IMG/VR virus record: IMGVR_UViG_3300025154_000005
Location: 28,304 to 92,303 of that record
From: a virus
DNA length: 64,000 bases
Strand: one strand, 5' to 3'
Numbering within the stretch: position 1 is the first letter of the stretch; the number at the start of each line of letters is the position of its first letter. The notes under the pieces are model-generated. The model saw only the letters and a list, made by a program, of their open reading frames with translations. It searched no databases and was not told the DNA's origin. The translations under genes were made by a program, and so were the position numbers. Shown one piece after another: positions 52,901-60,870 of this stretch.

Positions 52901-54746
52901 TACATCTAGAGATTTATTTCAAGATTTAGTATGGTCTGCATATCTTAATGGTGGTGTACAACAGGCTTCACAATACATTAAATATATTCCTGCTGCATAT
53001 TTACATCTATTACCATTTGTGAAAAACATTACAAATTGGATAAATGATATACATGAAGATAATAGATTTTCAATAAATGAAACAGATGCTGGTTACATTG
53101 TATCGGATGCTGTATTACAGATTGTGCAAAATGATCCTGATAGTTTGCCTAAAGTAAGTGAAAATTCATTCATTAAAAATAATGACGAATTTCTATATAA
53201 AGGTACAGATGTTCCATTATTTTTCAGTCAATATATACAGGATAAAGCTATTATTCAGGTTGGATTAAAAAGATTTAAACTTTATCAATATGCTGGAAGA
53301 GACGGAGAATATAAAGGTAAATATTATCCTGTATATGTAGAAATTCCTACAGTTGGAACATCCGGTAGAGATAAAGTTTCTGAATATAATTATTTGAGAA
53401 AAGGATTAACTACAAGTATATTTGGTAACAAGAATCAAATTGCTGATGATAGAACTAAATCTAATACAAGTGTTAAACCTGTTGCAGATGTTGCAACTAA
53501 ACCTAAAGAAGTAGTTAATAATGAAAAATCCTCACAGTCTAGTTTTGAAGTATTAAATATACAAGATAGTTATAAACCAGAATTAACAGGTAAAAGTGTA
53601 AGTATTAATGTACTTAATAAAATATTTAATAATTCTACTGATCCTTTCAATAAAATAGTATCTAAACTTATTCTTGATAAAATTGAATCTTTAAATTTGG
53701 ATAAGTTTGATATAAAACCGGTATCTAAATTACTTACTAATTGGGGAATAGAGGCTGCTGGAAAATCAACTACATTTCCAAGCGGTAAACGTCTTATTGA
53801 ACTGAATACAAATATTACAAGTCACAAACAAGTAGATAAATTAGAACATACTTTTTTACATGAATTTATACATTTAATTACTCAGGATGCTATTAAACAT
53901 CCTAAGAATGATGAACAGAGGAAAATTGTTAAAAATTTAGGATCATTGCGAGATGAAATAACTAAATATATTAACAGTAATCCAAAGTTAAAAGATAAGT
54001 ATGATGTATTTAAAGTGGATAGGAAATTAACATCTGATAAAGATACCTATGTATTTTATGCGTTACAAGATAATGTAGAATTTACAGCATTAATGTTGAG
54101 CAATCAATACGTACAGGAATTTGCTAGTAATATTACAGTACAAGATAAAAATATATTTGAGAAATTTATTGAAAATATTATAGATATATTGAACTCATTA
54201 GGATTTGATGTAAAGAAAGATAGTGTTGCTGAATCGGCATTAGATTCTATTATTAAACTAATAGATACCAATATTATTGCTAAATCTATTGTATTACCTA
54301 ATCAATCTGCGGCTAAACAAACTACTGTTAATCCTATTGATAATAATAATTCAGATGATGTTGATGACTTTAATGATATGGAAGATGCTGATATAGATCA
54401 AGCTCCAATGGATGATGATCCAGCACCATTCTTACCAGATTTTATTCCATCAGTTAATGATATATTAAAGGAATTTAAAGAATTGGATAATAATGGCAAT
54501 TCTAAGAAACTTATACGAACTCAAGATAACTATGAGATTATGCGTAAGAGAGCTGCAGCAATTAATCAAGGTCAACGTTATTATAAAGCTACTGTAGGAT
54601 TAACTAATGGTGAGAATGTTTCAAGTAAGAGTACTGAATTCTGGAAGATACAATTGACTCCAAAAGAAGATTTATCCAGTATATCCTATTTAGTTGATAT
54701 AGTACCAAATGATCTTTTAGAAAATGTTATGAAACAATGTAAATAA
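46959..54746 (+). CDS. virion RNA polymerase, fused to a zincin-like domain
   Basis: This 2595-residue protein carries MGSDFDVDKLYIYKH with the catalytic D-F-D-V-D triad at D1330, D1332 and D1334, matching the DxDxD motif of the single-subunit, two-barrel type RNA polymerases of crAss-like virions (phi14:2 gp66). The polymerase is injected with the DNA and transcribes early genes. Near the C-terminus a zinc protease motif HEFIH (2301-2305) is followed by NVEFTALM with E2374 as a possible third ligand. The N-terminus, MIACPNKSSAEYKYLV, and the end KQCK are shared with neighbouring giant proteins. Crassvirales RNA polymerases are usually 1900-2500 residues, so this is at the long end. Confidence 0.85.
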   Translation: MIACPNKSSAEYKYLVDQVGEKEAYRLFIANDNSLPNMDTIVKYANNFKNSSDLPSLEPSLIDDFKKLSEKIIIKNLDVSKQQAIVDVLYKDALLALIGKKSIKTIYDNTFKEIEDNLVSRQSLIENINTNIKIATKKKDVNSLAKLNDLLAYNERIIDLYKTYLLNKDTIIELVKNKLKADSIIDKMNLNEDGHISEDETAENEKTNDKSSYETDRIDKASRKIKRFLADIRVYNQNGTVKKNILNRDELMGYDDVYKQLQVLTKNIVPDYNVILAKLESYQETFPFLKDVVGKLKDNNTPNIDIIRNQLTTLLTNHYSNSVLVMWRDNGTNKQLTVMESNSNSIESAIREGWTNKFYESDLVQVNEDGTEIVSLETAKKLISQYDKWRANPPKEVTTEIKAWLMHFGIELDAKTWNELHKGYFKYNGKKYSWANQFKGGIFNILATQYLKTQQGRSIYEALPAEEGIVSTLAYKEGQFTTNFLSHSHREGNKTVFSYGANKDLTDITRDLHILNRVEEDGVEVFTNTLVTDILSDRFATNSSWLRDMIQKDDNGELMKASNGEYIVDQESATFSNLEFFTTSLEPLKKQGSATRDGKDFNKLSSGEQELVKIGLLQARQKDKSGNKNRIIKLLFPTIFGKTTVMGLAAKAVDIQYDYETGRITEDTIDMLYESLVVPEINRMELVNGLITRGESINLNKEYLEGSKKFLFLSELNDPKYGLFNIDGTLNSNVRTEFREVINTVIREYINQLTNEKLEVWQREGIIKDIKTNQYIDANFYNEFKKVNNDAKLTAIATDMVIQYLVGNANIYQIYIGDPALYYKKNTKETFLNVGKRLASSIAPREQFNESTTNSYKQGFIRDRKIVSSAYEQLEKLLDDEAKLKKYKEINSTDAQEYVTLLEDLYIKDKKGRIEIKGLYNKVYKIVTNELSESNYDYISVLEKSLSKEEYDYLKNIVLQPEKPIYVKNIFDKKLGIRRRVYIKSASFALSPFLTRNTELDNIRISMEKHGISRIAYDSAVKLGNVTNPLEIWNEDGTIKSEIIFDESNSILLPRSGFGIQQEVPYDPLKDSITKVSQASKNLFINMLGIDGFKVPWYKNGKSVKGRELQKQYLGFYNQLFRIQHDELVKELNYNEKTGQLDVEKLKELLKEEAVKRNYPLSDLQSLDLDTELQFLMFSPSADKFEALLNSIVTNRVLKVKFPGKSYVLGSEAGFRNVRELSETDFKDSNIVFTKNWNSKELQAADGSGRPDQIILPWDFAEDINKYIDSETNLIDTNKIPDELLQRFGMRIPNQGPNSQAKIEVVGFFRSSVGDLLIAPKEFIVRMGSDFDVDKLYIYKHTYLHTETGLKKLEMSDYDNTNIQQDINVAKENLKALIESKKGLKDIIKDKQSWVDIVEEMLGKKEWGDIAELQLLREDLSATYDDIFYYVKRLDNFKKLNNAKYGLLNNILDIHLAIHFNPSSAVQKQIHQPLGFWELENVAKDIIELRNRRDIKEGKYFTGLSDEYNKQKALESAVGKELVGIFSTDSMFNATVQGLDVRMVGNKNNPFNVTFGSRTSIGDLSSPYTLRTQKLLRKAIIEQTTMTEKDVDVKKYVDIDNINPYKFLDAKDVTFKSEVISGYQSAAVDHDKEQLVDKFNISSETSAIVKILNQLGFEKEVPYFLAQDIIIDYVNEMKRLRGIGDFVSNIDMVAYENLITSDKYKAEYDSTQHSKYGDELLTIDKMRDMIEGVPVDNYKLTQIAILDKYIALKPKGRTIGKVQSLLNLDSQGLGKSFISTLLRENDLDELKVNIANIDSLISEKTIQGLVIKSGLKLNNSLWSKFFKYDRVTLEENFRLLESIFNKVDANRETKADFRKKMWNKMKEYRFTDPNLFSKEPITDPNYLDNERKRLLISTKENKSLAKVLQEIKRNFPNNRFLNNLDIVIKKNNLPSIIKFRASVKENTNETKLYEAIVDLLVNEKNLGPNGEVYSVYGKDNYTSRDLFQDLVWSAYLNGGVQQASQYIKYIPAAYLHLLPFVKNITNWINDIHEDNRFSINETDAGYIVSDAVLQIVQNDPDSLPKVSENSFIKNNDEFLYKGTDVPLFFSQYIQDKAIIQVGLKRFKLYQYAGRDGEYKGKYYPVYVEIPTVGTSGRDKVSEYNYLRKGLTTSIFGNKNQIADDRTKSNTSVKPVADVATKPKEVVNNEKSSQSSFEVLNIQDSYKPELTGKSVSINVLNKIFNNSTDPFNKIVSKLILDKIESLNLDKFDIKPVSKLLTNWGIEAAGKSTTFPSGKRLIELNTNITSHKQVDKLEHTFLHEFIHLITQDAIKHPKNDEQRKIVKNLGSLRDEITKYINSNPKLKDKYDVFKVDRKLTSDKDTYVFYALQDNVEFTALMLSNQYVQEFASNITVQDKNIFEKFIENIIDILNSLGFDVKKDSVAESALDSIIKLIDTNIIAKSIVLPNQSAAKQTTVNPIDNNNSDDVDDFNDMEDADIDQAPMDDDPAPFLPDFIPSVNDILKEFKELDNNGNSKKLIRTQDNYEIMRKRAAAINQGQRYYKATVGLTNGENVSSKSTEFWKIQLTPKEDLSSISYLVDIVPNDLLENVMKQCK

Positions 54747-54781
54747 TAAGTACCTTTGTGTTAAATTAAAATATATTCAAT

Positions 54782-57700
54782 ATGCAATGTCCTAATAAAA
54801 GTAGCAACGAGTGGAAAGAATTGGTAGTATTTGCAGGATCAGAATCCAGAGCTTATGCTTATTACATAGTTAATAATTTTGATATACCTTCAGTATCACA
54901 ACTTACTGATAAGGGTATTAAACCTGAAACTAACATGAAGAAATTTAATAGATTTCTTCCTATTGTAGAAAATAATTTACGTGAAATTGAAAGATTAAAT
55001 AAATTATTATCTGATAAGAATTCTGAATTATCTTCTTCTAAGAATAAACCTGAATTACGTACTCAAATTCAAACTTTGCGTGGTAAGATAGAGAAATTAC
55101 AACAAGATAATATAGATTTAAGTAAGAAAACTGCTCTTGAAGAAATTGAACAATATGCTAATGAAGATTTAATTAATGCAGAGGTTCTAATGACTCGTTA
55201 TTATGAAGATGGTCTTAGCGCAAATGATTTAAATGCCTTAGTAAAGACTATTAAGTTATGGCAACAAGCCGGAGATTTCTCTCGAACAGACCATCTATTT
55301 TTTACATCAAGTGAAATGGAGCAGTTGGATAATCCAGATAATGAGATTATAGGAGAAATACGTACTAAGTTTTCAGCTTGGAGAGATAGAGCTGACAGAT
55401 TACAAAGTAGATATATACGTATTGCTGAAGATGTTCTCAATCGTGAAGCTAAACAAATGTTTGGGGATGATGCGGAAGTTGAGTTACAAAAAGCAATGAA
55501 AGATGTAAATATGCTATTTAAAAATACTATAGATATTTCAGAGGTCGATAGTACATTATTTCAGTTAATGTCTCAATGGAATCGTAAGGCTAATTTTGAT
55601 GCTCATGAAGATGTTAAAGAAGATTTTGAAACAGTTGAAAAATTGATAGAAGGATTACGTAGCAAGAATAAATTACAAGACTTCATACGTTTTTTAAAGC
55701 AACGACAATCTAATACAGATTTGCGTGAAACAGGAGATATTACATGGAGATTTAGTCAGAAATGGTTTGAAGATGAAAAATACATTTATGGTAGATGGAA
55801 ACGCAAAATAGCAAGTGCTGATAAAGAAGATGATATTGTTAAGCAAAAGAAAATGCAACAAGATGCCTATAAGGAACTTAAGGATGCTTTAAAGAATACT
55901 ACCTTGACTTTAGATACAAGAAAATTATTTTATGATCATCCATTATTTGCAGAATATGCAAAAATTGTTGGTGACGAAATAGAAGAAATGGATGTCAACT
56001 TTACGGAGTCTGATAAACAGGAACATATTAAGTATTTAAAAACTCATTTAGGTGAAGAAGGTTATCAATATTATTATGATCAATTACAGGATAAATTAGT
56101 AAGATTCCAGGAAGATGCTACAGCACAACGAGATTCCCTTAGTGCATTAAATGAGGGAGATGATGCAACAGTAGAAAGGGAAATGATTGCATGGAATTTA
56201 AAATTTAATCCTTTCTGGAATGCCCATTATGCTCATGAAGGTTATCCTAAGAAGAAAATACTCAATTCTTGGGCAGCAAGTTCAAAACAATATACAACTA
56301 CAGTTGCAAGAAAATATGACAAGGATGGAAAGAATTTGGGGTATTATGATGATAATTTTGCACAGATTTCACAAGATAAAGATATGTTTGAAGTGTATAC
56401 TTATATTGTTGAAAGTATAAATGAATATGTTAAATTTTTACCGGAACATGAAACTGATTTCTTTCAAGTAAATACACTTCCTAATATACGAAAATCAATA
56501 TTAGAATCTTTTATGAAAGACGGTATGATAGAAGGATTAAATTCTACATGGAGTCAGATAAAGGAATCTACAAGAGAGGATGTATTTACAGCAGTAACTC
56601 CATTAGATGTTAATGAAAAACAATTACAAGCGAATTTCATAACTAATAATAGTGCAGCTATTTCTGATTATATTGATAGGAAGTCTATTCAGTATAAATT
56701 AGAGCATCCTAAATATGATATTGAAGAATTGTATAAAATGAAAGAGGAATGGCGTAAGGATATTCAGCATGACCTAGCTCAGAATAAGTCATGGGATTTG
56801 GAAAGAACACTTAAAGCTTTTATGTTGCATACTTCTACTTACAAACATAAGGCTAAGATTGAGGATTCTATAAAGATTTGTCGTAATATGATTGACGAAT
56901 TAATAGAACAACAACTTAGTGCTGCTGAGGAACCTACTTATAGCAAGATGAGTAACCGATTACGTTGGAAAACAGATGATCTAAAGAATGTTAGAGATAT
57001 GGCAGATCATTTTATGGATAACTTCTTCGGGTACAGAGTGAAGAAAATTGAGGGTAAAAGTAAGACAAAAAAGGTATTAACTGCTAAGGAAAAAGAGACT
57101 AAAACTGAACTTTTATCTGCTATAGAAAAGAATGCTGAGAAATTATCTAAGAGTGAAATTAGTGTAGATGAATTTACAAAAAATGATAATAGATTACAAG
57201 GGCAATTAGAGAAATTAGGTGGAATGCGTACATGGAGTAATGTGTTTGACATGTTACTTAAATATGTGCAATTAAAAGGATTAGGTTGGAATATATTTTC
57301 AGGAATATCCAATAGAGCTTTTGGAATGATGGGTAATTGGATTGAATCTGCAGGTGGACAACGCTTTAACCAGGATGAGTTGAGAAAAGCTACAACTGTA
57401 ATGATGCAAAGTACGTTACACACTAACCCCGAAGTTAGTCAAAAAGTTAGAGCTTTAATGACAAGATTGGATGTTCTTAAGGAAGCCAAGAATGAAATTT
57501 TTCAACAGAAGATTAATAAAATAGGTAAACGTTTTAAATGGATGGCTCCATATGCAGCTCAGTCTGCTGGAGAGTATATGAACCAGGGAGAGATAATGAT
57601 AGCGATGCTATTACATAATAAGGTTACATTAGATGGTAAGGAAGTTAGTCTATGGGAAGCATTTAATTCAGATGGTAGTATAAAAGAAGAAGCTAATTTA

Positions 57701-58504
57701 CCTGCTGAATCTGAATTTAGTGACATGAACTCTTACATATTTAGTATTAAGAGTAAAATTGATGAAGCTGTAAGAACTGTTCATGGCAATTATGATTTTG
57801 AAAATGCACCACTAATGATTAAAAAAACAATGATTGGTAGAGGGTTAGCTCAATTTAGAACCTGGGCATTTATGGGATTTTATGATAGATTCGGAAGTAC
57901 TAAAGATTCTAAAATAGCAGGATTTGAAAAGAAAGGTAGATACACAAGTTATGCAACATTGTTTAGAGAGTTTGGTCCATTTCAAGCAACTATAGAAATA
58001 ACTAAAAATTTAGCACGTAAATTAGCATTTCAAAATACTAAATTTGATGACTTTGTAGGCTATGGAAAATTTACTGAAACTGATGCTGCTAATTTACGAA
58101 AGAACCTACAGGAATTATTATTATATATGACTACTACAGCAATAGGATTATTATTAAGAGCTTCTATTGTGGATGACGATGAAGAGCAAGATCCGCGTTA
58201 TAAATATTTAACTGTATTCTGGATTAATCAAATGGGTAGGTTACAAACTGATATAATGTTTTATACTAATCCAATGGAGTTTGAGAAGCTTCAAAGACAG
58301 GCATTACCTATATTCAATTTAGTACAAGATGTGTCAAGATTAACAACTCATGGATTTAAATTAGCTACAGGTCAAACAACTGATATCTATGAAACAGGAA
58401 TATATGCACATCAACGTAAATCTACAAGATATGTTAGAAACGTATTCCCATTTATTAATCAGATAAATAGACTGGAAAGTTTAGGCAATCAGGTAATTTA
58501 TTAA
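54782..58504 (+). CDS. giant virion cargo protein with shared N-terminal tag, 1240 aa
   Basis: It starts MQCPNKSSNEWKELVVFAGS, a near copy of the RNA polymerase N-terminus. A coiled Lys/Glu/Asn region follows (about 65-140), then mostly helical sequence with many Trp/Tyr. The C-terminal 250 residues have a different, Arg/Phe/Gly-rich composition (GRGLAQFRTWAFMGFYDRFG...) and one hydrophobic helix at about 1113-1128. No enzyme motif is seen. It closes the long plus-strand block, and its stop is 14 bases from a strong terminator. Confidence 0.6.
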   Translation: MQCPNKSSNEWKELVVFAGSESRAYAYYIVNNFDIPSVSQLTDKGIKPETNMKKFNRFLPIVENNLREIERLNKLLSDKNSELSSSKNKPELRTQIQTLRGKIEKLQQDNIDLSKKTALEEIEQYANEDLINAEVLMTRYYEDGLSANDLNALVKTIKLWQQAGDFSRTDHLFFTSSEMEQLDNPDNEIIGEIRTKFSAWRDRADRLQSRYIRIAEDVLNREAKQMFGDDAEVELQKAMKDVNMLFKNTIDISEVDSTLFQLMSQWNRKANFDAHEDVKEDFETVEKLIEGLRSKNKLQDFIRFLKQRQSNTDLRETGDITWRFSQKWFEDEKYIYGRWKRKIASADKEDDIVKQKKMQQDAYKELKDALKNTTLTLDTRKLFYDHPLFAEYAKIVGDEIEEMDVNFTESDKQEHIKYLKTHLGEEGYQYYYDQLQDKLVRFQEDATAQRDSLSALNEGDDATVEREMIAWNLKFNPFWNAHYAHEGYPKKKILNSWAASSKQYTTTVARKYDKDGKNLGYYDDNFAQISQDKDMFEVYTYIVESINEYVKFLPEHETDFFQVNTLPNIRKSILESFMKDGMIEGLNSTWSQIKESTREDVFTAVTPLDVNEKQLQANFITNNSAAISDYIDRKSIQYKLEHPKYDIEELYKMKEEWRKDIQHDLAQNKSWDLERTLKAFMLHTSTYKHKAKIEDSIKICRNMIDELIEQQLSAAEEPTYSKMSNRLRWKTDDLKNVRDMADHFMDNFFGYRVKKIEGKSKTKKVLTAKEKETKTELLSAIEKNAEKLSKSEISVDEFTKNDNRLQGQLEKLGGMRTWSNVFDMLLKYVQLKGLGWNIFSGISNRAFGMMGNWIESAGGQRFNQDELRKATTVMMQSTLHTNPEVSQKVRALMTRLDVLKEAKNEIFQQKINKIGKRFKWMAPYAAQSAGEYMNQGEIMIAMLLHNKVTLDGKEVSLWEAFNSDGSIKEEANLPAESEFSDMNSYIFSIKSKIDEAVRTVHGNYDFENAPLMIKKTMIGRGLAQFRTWAFMGFYDRFGSTKDSKIAGFEKKGRYTSYATLFREFGPFQATIEITKNLARKLAFQNTKFDDFVGYGKFTETDAANLRKNLQELLLYMTTTAIGLLLRASIVDDDEEQDPRYKYLTVFWINQMGRLQTDIMFYTNPMEFEKLQRQALPIFNLVQDVSRLTTHGFKLATGQTTDIYETGIYAHQRKSTRYVRNVFPFINQINRLESLGNQVIY

Positions 58505-58517
58505 CGTAGGATAAATT

Positions 58518-58549
58518 TTTTAAAAGCGGATATTACTCCGCTTTTAAAA
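58518..58549. terminator. bidirectional terminator between converging gene blocks
   Basis: TTTTAAAAGCGGA (58518-58530) pairs perfectly with TCCGCTTTTAAAA (58537-58549) over a 6-nt loop, with T runs on both strands. It sits exactly between the converging genes ending at 58504 and 58550. Confidence 0.85.
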
Positions 58550-59029
58550 TTATTCATAATATCTATATAAACTATGTACATTATGTTCCTTTTCCTGACT
58601 ACCATCATAAATTACAAAAGTAAGAACTATTTGAGAAAATGAATCAATTCTATCAATTTCGTTATCAATTGTATTTCTGGTATTTCCAGAGTAAAAAGAG
58701 TCATCTAAGAATATAAAGTCTTTGTTTCCAAAGTCAGTATTATAAAATTCCGGAATATTTCCCTTTCTAACACCTCCAGTTACTATAAATACATTATTAA
58801 AAGTATTGTATAATTCTTTCCCGTAGTTTTGTATTAAGGCCATTCCAAAATTTCCACTTAGTACTAAGTTATACTTTTTAAAGTCCATATTACTTGCATA
58901 AACAAATTTCATAAATTCTCCTAATATATTTCTATCTCCTCGTATAATATAATCTAGTGCATTAAAGAAAGCTTCTCCTTCCTTATGCGTTTTAAGTATC
59001 TCACTTATCTTTTCATTTAGTCTTTCCAT
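58550..59029 (-). CDS. phosphoribosyltransferase-like protein
   Basis: The PRPP-binding signature of type I phosphoribosyltransferases is present as FIFLDDSFYSGNT (D109, D110, S114, G115, T117), preceded by alternating strands and helices as in that fold (VFIVTGGVRKG). At 159 residues it is slightly short, like small nucleobase or regulatory PRTases. The substrate cannot be told from sequence. It overlaps the radical SAM gene by 13 bases, so the two are probably made together. It ends at the shared bidirectional terminator. Confidence 0.65.
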   Translation of the reverse strand: MERLNEKISEILKTHKEGEAFFNALDYIIRGDRNILGEFMKFVYASNMDFKKYNLVLSGNFGMALIQNYGKELYNTFNNVFIVTGGVRKGNIPEFYNTDFGNKDFIFLDDSFYSGNTRNTIDNEIDRIDSFSQIVLTFVIYDGSQEKEHNVHSLYRYYE

Positions 59030-59538
59030 AAAATATGCAATCGTTTAAATTCTTCATTATCTGGTAATGGACAATTCTCTATCCATTCAATATTATCCTT
59101 AACTTTCCAAAGAGAATCCGTATTCTTATAGGATATACCTTTGAACACATTTAATCTTAAAGATTTATCAGGCATATTTGACAAAAATTTAACTTTCCTT
59201 GCAAACTCATTAAATCTTGTAAAAAGTTCAGAATCATTTTTATCGTGTAAAGTTACTGTGATGCCGTCAGTAATTGATATAAGATGTGCTACGTTCGTAA
59301 AACTACTCATATTAGCAGTATATACATAGATTTTAGCATCTGTAACAAGTCTTAATCCCTTAATTAGTTCAAATAGTTTACCAGGAAATTTAAGAGGTTC
59401 TCCACCTGTTATAATAATTTCTTTATAATCAAATCTTTTTGTTATTGGTAGATTTGGTAAATCATAATCTTTATTACAACATCCTTCACAACTACGTGGG
59501 CATTCATCAGTAACTAATAATCTTAAAGTTTTCTTCAT
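59017..59538 (-). CDS. short radical SAM protein
   Basis: The [4Fe-4S] motif C-x3-C-x2-C is CPRSCEGC (C13, C17, C20). The SAM-binding GGEP motif is TGGEPL (residues 44-49). At 173 residues the barrel is minimal, like QueE-type or activating-enzyme-type radical SAM proteins rather than full-length ones. No second cluster motif is evident. It shares its 3' end with the PRTase-like gene and adjoins the 69-residue basic gene on its 5' side (one-base overlap), so a three-gene unit is likely. Possible tasks are base modification or activation of a partner enzyme; the substrate is unknown. Confidence 0.8.
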   Translation of the reverse strand: MKKTLRLLVTDECPRSCEGCCNKDYDLPNLPITKRFDYKEIIITGGEPLKFPGKLFELIKGLRLVTDAKIYVYTANMSSFTNVAHLISITDGITVTLHDKNDSELFTRFNEFARKVKFLSNMPDKSLRLNVFKGISYKNTDSLWKVKDNIEWIENCPLPDNEEFKRLHILWKD

Positions 59539-59747
59539 TATTTTCTCATACTTATTAATTTATCATTTTCATTTCGAGGAAAGAATTTAAACTCACATAT
59601 ATTATATTGATTAAATATCTTTCTATACCAATTGCCTTTAGAAAAGCTAAACATAGATTTAACTCTCTGTCTAACCTTTCTATTGGCTAATTGTTTACTT
59701 CCTCTGTTGTAATCCGTGAATATAGGATATTTATAACTTCTACTCAT
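59538..59747 (-). CDS. small basic protein, 69 aa
   Basis: This strongly basic protein (SKQLANRKVRQRVKSMFSFSKG) has aromatic residues and a C-terminal FFPRNENDK. It overlaps the RNA ligase gene by 8 bases and the radical SAM gene by one base. The charge suggests it binds RNA or DNA, perhaps as a helper of its neighbours. No family is recognised. Confidence 0.55.
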   Translation of the reverse strand: MSRSYKYPIFTDYNRGSKQLANRKVRQRVKSMFSFSKGNWYRKIFNQYNICEFKFFPRNENDKLISMRK

Positions 59748-60855
59748 ATTTAAGTAAAAAATCTGGATTAATCACCTTAAATGAAAGTAACTTCTTACCA
59801 TTCTCAATGCATCTAACCACAATACCTTCTCTGGGAATATCTGCTAATACAGATTTATATTTACTAAACTCAACTAGTTCTTGTACAGACGAACCTAATT
59901 TTAATAACTTATCAGTGCCTAAGAAGGGAACACTTTCTAAATCGTATTTAATACAAAATTTAGCTATTTCTTCAAAGTTATAGTGGTAATTCTTTTCATG
60001 ATCTATAATGTTGAATACCCAAAATGAGGGTTCCTTAACACCATATTTATTACCTTGTACACTTGTATCACCTTGTTCACCTTGAATAGTTAATGTAGGA
60101 TTTTCACGTAGAATTTGTTCAATGTTATACTTCTTAGCAATCTTCCAATATAGACTATTCTTGTCATTATTAACGAGGTTCCTACTGCATACTACAAACT
60201 TAAACTTCTTAGGTAAGAATTTGCCAATTATAGGAGTGGTATTAGGTATCATTTTACCAGTAAATGTTACACTTTGATAATCAATTTTCTCAGTAATATA
60301 AACTTCCTTATCTGCAAATTGTTGTAATACTTGAGGAATATTTTGAATTCTTTCTTCATCGGTTTTACTTACCCAAAATGGAAATCCTTCTTTTTGCTTT
60401 CTACTAAGGAACAATCTTCTATACCAAGAATATCTTTTCATAAACTTAGTAAGTTTATTCTGATTAATTTCAATTTTACTAATTTCTTCTCTTTCAGAAG
60501 GAGATAAATATTTAATAATCCCTAGCATTTCTGTAACATCTAATCCAACTTCTAATTTTATAGGTTGTGTTAAATATTTATTAATAGGTATTACTAAACC
60601 CTGACTAACTTGTCCTTTAAGTTTAATAGTTCTAATTCTAAATTTTCTATCTCTAAGAAATTCATATTCTGGTTTCTCTGGCATAATAGAATCTACTTCG
60701 CAATAAATAACCTTATCACCTATTTTAAAATTATCTTTTTTAGCGATTACACATTCCCACCCAAGAATTCCACAAACTTCTATTTTATCTGCGCCTTCTA
60801 TAGGTTTAATCCAATCTATAATTTCTATATGTGCTAATTTTCTTGTTTCGTCCAT
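59740..60855 (-). CDS. Rnl5-like RNA ligase
   Basis: The N-terminal 90 residues (KLAHIEIIDWIKPIEGADKI, WECVIAKKDNFKIGDKVIY, CEVDSIMP) are the OB-like domain typical of Deinococcus-type RNA ligase (Rnl5). The nucleotidyltransferase part has motif I as TEKIDYQSVTF with K190 the likely AMP-accepting lysine; Tyr replaces the usual Gly of K-x-D-G. Motif IV is EGIVVR (343-348), and motif V has the lysine-bearing end SFKVINPDFLLKY (K360 and K369). The length of 371 residues fits the family. Such ligases seal nicks in RNA, including repair of cleaved tRNA. Confidence 0.8.
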   Translation of the reverse strand: MDETRKLAHIEIIDWIKPIEGADKIEVCGILGWECVIAKKDNFKIGDKVIYCEVDSIMPEKPEYEFLRDRKFRIRTIKLKGQVSQGLVIPINKYLTQPIKLEVGLDVTEMLGIIKYLSPSEREEISKIEINQNKLTKFMKRYSWYRRLFLSRKQKEGFPFWVSKTDEERIQNIPQVLQQFADKEVYITEKIDYQSVTFTGKMIPNTTPIIGKFLPKKFKFVVCSRNLVNNDKNSLYWKIAKKYNIEQILRENPTLTIQGEQGDTSVQGNKYGVKEPSFWVFNIIDHEKNYHYNFEEIAKFCIKYDLESVPFLGTDKLLKLGSSVQELVEFSKYKSVLADIPREGIVVRCIENGKKLLSFKVINPDFLLKYE

Positions 60856-60870
60856 ATTATTGTATTATGT

